Shown piece by piece: positions 8,059-12,101 of a stretch of DNA of 12,101 nt. The notes under the pieces were generated by a model. That model was not told the DNA's origin and searched no databases. It saw only the letters and a program-made list of their open reading frames with translations. The translations under genes and the position numbers were made by a program. This DNA comes from Actinomycetes bacterium (GTDB lineage: Bacteria; Actinomycetota; CALGFH01): contig JASLBL010000424.1 of the NCBI GenBank assembly GCA_030146615.1, positions 1 through 12,101 of the forward strand, in the 5' to 3' direction. Positions within the stretch are counted from its first letter, which is position 1. Every line of letters starts with the position of its first letter.

Positions 8059-8600
8059 CCGTGCGGCTGGCCGTCCTGGCCTGGACGACCCTGGTCTGGG
8101 TGGCCCTGTGGGGCGAGGCCAGCCCGGCCAACCTGCTCGGCGGGGTCGCCGTCGGGGCGGTCCTGCAGGCCCTGTTCCCGGTCCCCCGCTCCCCTGGTGG
8201 CGGGCGCTTGCGGCCGCTGGCCTTCGCCGGCCTGCTGGTCGAGCTGGCCTGGCGGCTGGTCAAGGCCAACCTGGTGATCGCACGGGCCGCCGTCAGCCCC
8301 GCCCACCGGCTGTGCGAGGGGGTGGTCGCGGTGCCGATCGTGGCGGCGTCGGACACCCTGGTCACCTTCGTCGCCAACGCCATCTCGCTGACCCCCGGCA
8401 GCCTGGTCCTTGAGGCCCGCAGCGGCGACCCGACCCTGCTGTTCGTGCACGTGCTCGGCCGCGTCCGGATGGAGACCGAGGCCGTCCGCCGGGACGTGCA
8501 GCGCCTGGAGGCGGCGGTCGTCCGGGCCCTTGGCAGCCCAGAGGCGATCGCCGCCCTCGACCGGGCCGCGGGCCCGGCGGAACCGGAGGACCGCCGGTGA
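8055..8600 (+). CDS. mrpE: Mrp Na+/H+ antiporter subunit E
   Basis: A 181-residue protein of the MnhE/MrpE family: two short N-terminal helices (LAVLAWTTLVWVALWGE; NLLGGVAVGAVLQALF), a third around 55-77 (FAGLLVELAWRLVKANLVIA), then a soluble C-terminal domain with the conserved SDTLVTFVANAISLTPGSLV segment (T113-P114) and HVLGRVRMETEAVRRDVQRLE. MrpE has no complex I homologue and supports assembly and full activity of the complex. ATG 8055 overlaps the mrpD stop as ATGA; no separate ribosome site is obvious, which again points to translational coupling. The stop overlaps mrpF as GTGA. Confidence 0.93.
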   Translation: MTVRLAVLAWTTLVWVALWGEASPANLLGGVAVGAVLQALFPVPRSPGGGRLRPLAFAGLLVELAWRLVKANLVIARAAVSPAHRLCEGVVAVPIVAASDTLVTFVANAISLTPGSLVLEARSGDPTLLFVHVLGRVRMETEAVRRDVQRLEAAVVRALGSPEAIAALDRAAGPAEPEDRR

Positions 8601-8863
8601 GCGTGGTCGTCGCCGCCTGCCTGGCCGGCCTCGGCGTGGCCGCCGGGCTGTTCGCGCTGCGCCTGCTGCGGGGGCCGTCGCTCGCCGACCGGGTCGTGGC
8701 CCTGGACGCGCTGCTGGTCGCGATCGCCAGCGGGATCGGCGTCCAGGCCGCCGGCAGCAAGGAAGGGGTCTTCCTCAACGTGCTGGTGGTCGTGTCGCTG
8801 CTGGCCTTCGTGGGCACCGTGACGGTGGCCGGCTTCATCGAGCGGCGGGAGGAGGACCGGTGA
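8597..8863 (+). CDS. mrpF: Mrp Na+/H+ antiporter subunit F
   Basis: An 88-residue, three-helix membrane protein of the MrpF/PhaF family. Helix 1 is VVAACLAGLGVAAGLFALRL. The family signature GPSLADRVVALDALLVAIAS follows (26-45, with D31, R32 and D37), then the third helix VFLNVLVVVSLLAFVGTVTV. It ends in a short charged tail (ERREEDR). GTG 8597 overlaps the mrpE stop as GTGA and is preceded by GGAGG (8585-8589, 7-base spacing). The stop TGA 8861-8863 overlaps a further GTG that opens the mini-ORF described next, not mrpG itself. Confidence 0.93.
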   Translation: MSVVVAACLAGLGVAAGLFALRLLRGPSLADRVVALDALLVAIASGIGVQAAGSKEGVFLNVLVVVSLLAFVGTVTVAGFIERREEDR

Positions 8864-8904
8864 CCGGCGCCGGCTTCCCGGGGGGCCGGCGGTGGCCGCG
8901 GTGA
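8860..8904 (+). CDS. 14-codon mini-ORF between mrpF and mrpG
   Basis: A tiny frame encoding VTGAGFPGGRRWPR. Its GTG start overlaps the mrpF stop as GTGA, and its TGA stop overlaps the proposed mrpG GTG start as GTGA. The strongest purine-rich ribosome site in the operon, GGAGGAGG (8848-8855), lies four bases before this GTG and too far from either possible mrpG start. The peptide has no family resemblance. The likely role, by inference, is a coupling or leader peptide that delivers ribosomes to mrpG by termination-reinitiation. It might instead be the remnant of an altered mrpG start, or a coincidence of GC-rich sequence. Confidence 0.4.
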   Translation: MTGAGFPGGRRWPR

Positions 8905-9266
8905 CGCCCCTGGACGCCCTGGCGGCCCTGCTGCTGGCGGCCGGCACCCTGCTCACGGTGCTGGCCGGCGTCGGGGTGCTGCGCCTCCCGGACGTGTTCG
9001 CCCGCATGCACGCGGCCACCAAGTCCAGCTCCCTCGGCCTCGCCCTGGTGCTGCTGGGCGCGGCCCTCAGGATGCGCGGGGTCGGCGACACCGCCAAGCT
9101 GGTGCTGGTGATCGCCCTGCAGTTCCTGACCGCCCCGGTCGCGGCCCACCTGGTCGGCCGGGCCGCCCACCGCGCCGGGGAGGCCCTCGACCACGTCACC
9201 GAGGTCGACGAGCTGGCCAGGGCCGAGCGGCCACCCCCCGACGGCCCGGCCGCTCCCGGCGGCTGA
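8901..9266 (+). CDS. mrpG: Mrp Na+/H+ antiporter subunit G
   Basis: A 121-residue, three-helix protein of the MnhG/MrpG/PhaG family. After a short start (VTPLDALAALLLAAGTLLTVLAG), the diagnostic segment VGVLRLPDVFARMHAATKSS is present, then LGLALVLLGAALRM and TAKLVLVIALQFLTAPVAAHLVGRAAHRAG, and a polar tail rich in proline. It completes the seven-subunit complex. GTG 8901 is preferred because it overlaps the mini-ORF stop as GTGA and gives the N-terminus normal for the family. GTG 8892, in the same frame, would add three residues. Neither has its own good ribosome site, which fits reinitiation. Confidence 0.92.
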   Translation: MTPLDALAALLLAAGTLLTVLAGVGVLRLPDVFARMHAATKSSSLGLALVLLGAALRMRGVGDTAKLVLVIALQFLTAPVAAHLVGRAAHRAGEALDHVTEVDELARAERPPPDGPAAPGG

Positions 9267-9281
9267 TTCGCCCGCCCGTCC

Positions 9282-9307
9282 ACGGGGTAGGGAGCTTTCC
9301 CCGTTTC
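9282..9307 (+). terminator. Possible weak intrinsic terminator after mrpG
   Basis: ACGGGG (9282-9287) pairs perfectly with CCCCGT (9299-9304) across an 11-base loop, and the stem is followed by TT then CGAG (the T run including the stem is TTT, 9304-9306). It lies 15 bases after the mrpG stop and before the BON gene's own ribosome site. The stem is short and the T tract minimal, so termination could be partial, or the hairpin could be an RNA-processing site. Confidence 0.35.
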
Positions 9308-9356
9308 GAGCCAACCTCACCACCTGACGACCTACCCGCCGGAGGTACCCGACCCG

Positions 9357-10256
9357 ATGGCCGTTGACCCTGACGTGCTGGAGCAGATCCGCGAGCGGCT
9401 GCGGGTGTCGACCCGGGTCGGGGACGAGCGGATCGAGGTCGCGACCCGCGACGACGACGTGGTCCTGCTCGGGGCGGTGGCGACGCCGGAGGAGGCGACC
9501 GTGGCCGGCCTGCTCGCCGAGGAGTACGCCACCTCGGTGGTGAACGAGCTCCAGGTCGACCGGGGCCTGCGCGAGGGTTTCGACGACGACCCGATGGACA
9601 CCGAGCCGGCCTCCCCGGCCGGGGACGAGGTGCTGGTCGGCTCGACCGACATGCTGGCCGGCCCGGACGCCGCTCCCGACCTGGACATGGCCGAGGCCCT
9701 GGACGAGAACGAGCCCTGGATCCCGCCGGACGTGCCCCAGCACGCCCCCACCGCCACCGAGCAGCGCGGCGGCGTGCCCGCCGCCGACCGGCTCGCCCTG
9801 TCGGAGTGGGAGGAGCGCGGCGGCGACCCCGACGACCTGCTGGACGAGGAGGACCGGGCCGCCCGCGACGGCGTCAGCGCCCCCGACCTGTCCGCCGCCG
9901 ACCTCGAGCACGCCAGCCACGGCGGGCAGCTGCCGTCGCTCGACCCGACCGCCGCCACCCCCGGCGGCGACCCCGAGGCCGAGCCGTCCCCCGCCGAGAC
10001 CGGCGGCTGGGGTGAGGACATGGTCGAGCAGGTGCCGGGCACGGCCAAGGGCCCGGGGGCGGTCGGCGAGCCGACCACCGAGGGCGGCGGCCTGGGCAGC
10101 GTCCCGGCCACCGAGACCGGAGCCATCGGCGCCGACACCGCCCCCGCCGACCCGGCCCGCGACGCCTCCGGCGGCGTCCAGAAGTACCCGGGCACCGACC
10201 GCGGCCCGGCCAGCCCCGAGGACCGCGCCATCCGCGAGGAGATCGAGGAGGGCTAG
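9357..10256 (+). CDS. Acidic low-complexity protein with N-terminal BON domain
   Basis: A 299-residue protein. Residues 7-68 fit a BON domain: VLEQIRERLRVSTRVGDERI, VVLLGAVATPEEATVAGLLA, VVNELQVD. BON domains are usually tied to membrane or phospholipid binding and osmotic stress. The remaining 230 residues are strongly acidic and rich in D, E, A, P, G and T, with no predicted helix-rich domain or membrane span; stretches such as DEVLVGSTDMLAGPD, ALDENEPWIPPDVPQ and GGWGEDMVEQVPG look like short motifs within a disordered tail. No signal peptide is seen. ATG 9357 has GGAGG 11 bases upstream (9341-9345), slightly long but clear. It follows mrpG by 90 bases on the same strand, with a possible terminator between. 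Function is unknown; it resembles uncharacterised actinobacterial BON proteins. Confidence 0.85.
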   Translation: MAVDPDVLEQIRERLRVSTRVGDERIEVATRDDDVVLLGAVATPEEATVAGLLAEEYATSVVNELQVDRGLREGFDDDPMDTEPASPAGDEVLVGSTDMLAGPDAAPDLDMAEALDENEPWIPPDVPQHAPTATEQRGGVPAADRLALSEWEERGGDPDDLLDEEDRAARDGVSAPDLSAADLEHASHGGQLPSLDPTAATPGGDPEAEPSPAETGGWGEDMVEQVPGTAKGPGAVGEPTTEGGGLGSVPATETGAIGADTAPADPARDASGGVQKYPGTDRGPASPEDRAIREEIEEG

Positions 10257-11263
10257 CCGGCCGCGGGGCAAGGCGGCGGCCCCGGTTCGGCACGGGAACG
10301 CGGCGGCCCGGGTTCGCGACGTGGGCCGCGGGTGTGGGGGCTGGTGGCGGCTGGGTGGTGCCAGCCGCGGGCGGTACGGGTGAGCTCGCGGAAGCCCAGG
10401 CGGCCGAGCAGCCCGAGGAGGTCCTGCTCCTCGGGCCAGGCGTACTCGAGCAGGCGGTCCACCCGGGCCAGCCGCAGCCAGTCCGCCGCCTGCCCGACCA
10501 GCCAGGTGGCGACGCCGCGGCGCCGGTGGGCCACGGCCACGTGGAGGTTGCCGATGTCGGCCCAGCCGGCCAGGTGGGCCAGGCGCCCGCCCTCGGCCAG
10601 GTTGGTCTCGACCTCGATGAAGCCGACCAGCTCGTCGCCGGCGGAGGCGGCCAGCCGGGTGCCGGCCTCCCCCACCGACCGTTCCAGCCGCACCCCGTCC
10701 AGCGGCGGCCCGGAGGGCCGGGGCAGCTCGTCGACCCTGGCCAGCAGGACGATCTCGACGTGGCCGTCGTGGACGAACCCGCCACGCTCGTAGAGCTCGC
10801 GGACGTGCGGCCACTGCTCGGGCACGCCGTACACCCCGGGGGCCGGCAGGGCGCCGTCGGCGTGCCAGTGGCCCGCCCCCCAGGACCGCAGCCGGTCAAG
10901 GCAGCCGTCCATGAGGGCGCCGGCCGCCTCGGCCGAGTCCGGCCAGTGGGTCGCCTGGGGCCAGTACAGCAGCCAGTTGATCTCGGCCGTGCCCCGGTAG
11001 GCCTCGCCGACCTCCTCGTCGTCGCGGTAGCGCAGCAGGTGGGCGGCGGCCACCACCCGGCCGCGCTGGCAGGCCACCAGGGTGGCCCGCTCGGCCACCC
11101 AGGGGTCGACGATGAACTCCCCCGGGTCCCGCTCCAGCTGGCTCATGAGGGTGTTGACCGACACCGCGACGCCCGGCACGACGGCCTGGACGTGGGCGTT
11201 GACCAGGGCGGTGAGCTGCTCGCGGTCGGGGCGGCGGAACGGGCGCACCTGGACCTCGGACAT
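10253..11263 (-). CDS. Two-domain GNAT-family N-acetyltransferase
   Basis: A 336-residue protein predicted to transfer an acetyl group from acetyl-CoA; the acceptor is unknown. The C-terminal half (about 185-303) is a clear GNAT domain: ELVGFIEVETNLAEGGRLAH, then motif A NLHVAVAHRRRGVATWLVGQ with the CoA-pyrophosphate loop R247-R-R-G250-V-A252, then LLEYAWPEEQDLLGLLGRLGF. The N-terminal half (about 4-170; VQVRPFRRPDREQLTALVNA, TLVACQRGRVVAAAHLLRYR, VRELYERGGFV) has GNAT-like strands but no recognisable RxxGxA loop, so it may be a degenerate partner domain, as in other tandem GNAT enzymes. ATG 11263 is supported by GGAGG (11274-11270) six bases upstream. The last 30 residues are low complexity (REPGPP/AEPGPP) and include an imperfect 27-base direct repeat. 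The stop TAG shares CTAG with the convergent BON gene. Cytoplasmic. Confidence 0.88.
   Translation of the reverse strand: MSEVQVRPFRRPDREQLTALVNAHVQAVVPGVAVSVNTLMSQLERDPGEFIVDPWVAERATLVACQRGRVVAAAHLLRYRDDEEVGEAYRGTAEINWLLYWPQATHWPDSAEAAGALMDGCLDRLRSWGAGHWHADGALPAPGVYGVPEQWPHVRELYERGGFVHDGHVEIVLLARVDELPRPSGPPLDGVRLERSVGEAGTRLAASAGDELVGFIEVETNLAEGGRLAHLAGWADIGNLHVAVAHRRRGVATWLVGQAADWLRLARVDRLLEYAWPEEQDLLGLLGRLGFRELTRTARGWHHPAATSPHTRGPRREPGPPRSRAEPGPPPCPAAG
10273..10316. repeat. Imperfect direct repeat (27-base period) in the GNAT 3' end
   Basis: Two 17-base copies, 10273-10289 and 10300-10316, differ at one position and are 27 bases apart, i.e. a nine-codon period. In the GNAT frame they encode the repeated EPGPP motif in the C-terminal tail. 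This looks like slippage or local duplication in a low-complexity tail rather than a functional site. Confidence 0.6.
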
Positions 11264-11337
11264 GACGGACCTCCACGACGACAGCGCCGTTGGCGCGAGG
11301 GGCAGGAGGCCGCTACCGGTGCGGTACGCCTCCGACA
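11264..11337 (-). promoter_or_regulatory. Intergenic leader upstream of the GNAT gene
   Basis: These 74 bases separate the oxidoreductase stop from the GNAT start on the same strand. They contain the GNAT ribosome site (GGAGG, 11274-11270) and a short hairpin, GCGCC/GGCGC with a three-base loop (11284-11296). A weak promoter-like arrangement (TGTCGG, then TAGCGG 16 bases further on) reads towards the GNAT gene but is not convincing. Whether the two genes form one transcript cannot be decided. Confidence 0.25.
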
Positions 11338-12101
11338 CTACCAGGCGAGGGCCGGCGCCGGCCCCCCGGGCCGTGCGCCGAGGCCGGCGTAGGTCCTGGG
11401 GTCGAGCAGGCACAGGTCGGCCCGGCCGGCGGCCAGGACCGTGTTGACCTCGTCGGCGGTGGTCAGGCGGCCGCCGACCAGGGTCGGGACGCCGGCGTCG
11501 TTGCGGACCAGGTCGCTCCAGCCGACCAGGTGGAAGCGGCCGTAGTCGGGGCGGGTGACGGCGGTGGTCTGGCCGGCGGTCACCTGGATGAGGTCGCAGC
11601 CGGCCCCGGCCAAGGCCCGGGCGGCGGCCACGGCGTCCTCCGGCTCCAGGCCGCCGGAGGCCCAGTCGGTGACGGTCAGGGCCGCCCACAGGGGCCGGTC
11701 GGCCGGCCAGGTGGCCCGGACGGCCTCGACCACCCGCAGGGGGAAGCGCAGCCGTGCCTCGGGCGACCCGCCGAGCTCGTCGCTGCGCCGGTTGGCCAGC
11801 GGGGACAGGAACCCGCCGAGCAGGTAGCCGTGGGCCAGGTCGAGCAGCAGCACCTCGACCCCGGCGCCGGCGGCCCGCCCGGCGGCGGCGGCGAACGCGT
11901 CCGCGACCCGGTCCAGGTCGGCCCGCTGCGCCGCCTTGGGGACCGGGCCGGCCGGCGTGTAGGGGATGGCCGAGGCGGCCAGCAGTGGCCAGCCGCCGCC
12001 GGACAGCGGCCGGTCGACCCCGGAGCGACGCGGGCGGGTCGCCCTGCGGCTCGGCCATGCGGGGCGCCGAGGGGCGACCCGCCCGCGTCGCTCCGGGGTC
12101 G
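11338..12101 (-). CDS. Old Yellow Enzyme-type flavin oxidoreductase, 5' end missing
   Basis: The C-terminal portion of an FMN-dependent TIM-barrel ene-reductase. Reading leftwards: RATRPRRSGVDRPL, GGWPLLAASAIPYTP, a helix with VADAFAAAAGRAAGAG, then AHGYLLGGFLSPLANRRSDE, RFPLRVVEAVRATWPADRPL, TVTDWASGG, GCDLIQVTAGQT, VPTLVGG and LAAGRADLCLLDP, ending at TAG 11340-11338. The wording is closest, from memory, to the oxidoreductase half of bifunctional salicylyl-CoA 5-hydroxylase/oxidoreductases, and more generally to YqjM-like enzymes. In YqjM-type enzymes the substrate-binding pair is HxxH in EIHAAHGYL. Here it reads L-D-L-A-H: the first histidine is aspartate (codon 11841-11839) while the second is kept. 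The usual GR near the C-terminus is also replaced. The frame stays open to the edge, but family resemblance stops near 12048, where the inverted repeat begins to fold back. Confidence 0.8.
   Translation of the reverse strand, partial: TPERRGRVAPRRPAWPSRRATRPRRSGVDRPLSGGGWPLLAASAIPYTPAGPVPKAAQRADLDRVADAFAAAAGRAAGAGVEVLLLDLAHGYLLGGFLSPLANRRSDELGGSPEARLRFPLRVVEAVRATWPADRPLWAALTVTDWASGGLEPEDAVAAARALAGAGCDLIQVTAGQTTAVTRPDYGRFHLVGWSDLVRNDAGVPTLVGGRLTTADEVNTVLAAGRADLCLLDPRTYAGLGARPGGPAPALAW
12015..12101. repeat. Perfect 30-bp inverted repeat at the window end (fold-back)
   Basis: Bases 12015-12044 and 12072-12101 are exact reverse complements over 30 bases, separated by a 27-base loop. The left arm lies in true coding sequence of the oxidoreductase (RATRPRRSGVD). 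The right arm is the same sequence turned round and ends exactly at the last base. Protein resemblance is lost just inside the loop. This is the pattern of a fold-back chimera at a contig end; a natural cruciform or a mobile-element terminus is less likely. Confidence 0.85.

Noticed and set aside
3343..9266. The operon as complex I (nuo) genes
   Set aside because: The NuoL-, NuoK- and NuoM-like genes sit with MrpB, MrpE, MrpF and MrpG, and MrpA and MrpC carry Mrp-specific signatures; no nuoA-J genes are present.
11284..11296. GCGCC-GTT-GGCGC hairpin as a terminator for the oxidoreductase gene
   Set aside because: The stem is only five base pairs and no T run follows on the minus strand; it sits in the GNAT leader and is probably incidental.
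11310..11338. A DNA-damage (PafBC-type) promoter upstream of the GNAT gene, from TGTCGGAGG
   Set aside because: The expected TANNNT element is not at the required spacing after the TGTCRGTG-like motif.
10253..12058. A 601-codon minus-strand frame as one long protein
   Set aside because: Codons before 11263 are an arginine/proline-rich shadow of the oxidoreductase, which is in a different frame. The GNAT start at 11263 has a good ribosome site.
12015..12101. Terminal inverted repeat of an insertion sequence
   Set aside because: The left arm is coding sequence in the expected oxidoreductase frame, no transposase is nearby, and the right arm ends exactly at the last base.

Overview
The window looks like a very GC-rich bacterial chromosome segment, probably from an actinomycete-type lineage (Actinomycetota). 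By eye GC is well above 70 %, GTG starts are common, genes are packed with 4-base overlaps, and the protein families have the look of uncultured or soil Actinomycetota. The taxonomic call is inference; there is no rRNA or other marker gene here.

Layout: (1) Positions 1-1652 are a decayed or badly assembled end. It holds the first codons of a minus-strand gene leaving the window, the C-terminal remnant of an MFS transporter (minus strand, frameshifted and internally shortened), and, joined to it back-to-back, a patatin-like phospholipase/NTF2 gene that has lost its glycine-rich loop and its GxSxG nucleophile. (2) Positions 1649-3270, minus strand, form a two-gene operon: a nucleotidyltransferase-BON fusion, then a calcineurin-like metallophosphoesterase, coupled by a GTGA overlap. 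(3) Positions 3343-9266, plus strand, are a complete seven-gene mrp (mnh/sha) operon, mrpABCDEFG, for a multi-subunit Na+(K+)/H+ antiporter. All junctions from A to F are 4-base stop/start overlaps. Between mrpF and mrpG a 14-codon mini-ORF keeps the overlap chain going. (4) Positions 9357-10256, plus strand, encode an acidic low-complexity protein with an N-terminal BON domain. (5) Positions 10253-12101, minus strand, hold a two-domain GNAT acetyltransferase and, upstream of it, an Old Yellow Enzyme-type flavin oxidoreductase running off the window. The window ends in a perfect 30-bp inverted repeat that looks like a fold-back at a contig end.

How the genes fit together: MrpA and MrpD carry the proton-path lysines and glutamates of the NuoL/M/N antiporter family, and MrpB, C, E, F and G supply the other subunits of the hetero-oligomer that exports Na+ using the proton gradient. 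The NTase-BON/phosphoesterase pair is divergent from mrpA across a 72-bp gap, and a second BON protein follows mrpG, so BON-domain genes flank the antiporter operon. A functional link is possible but unproven. No tRNA, rRNA, CRISPR array, intact insertion sequence or phage gene was seen. No gene-free stretch reaches 300 bases. I found no clear new defence or biosynthetic system; the most distinctive items are the NTase-BON fusion operon, the mrpF-mrpG mini-ORF and the fold-back end.
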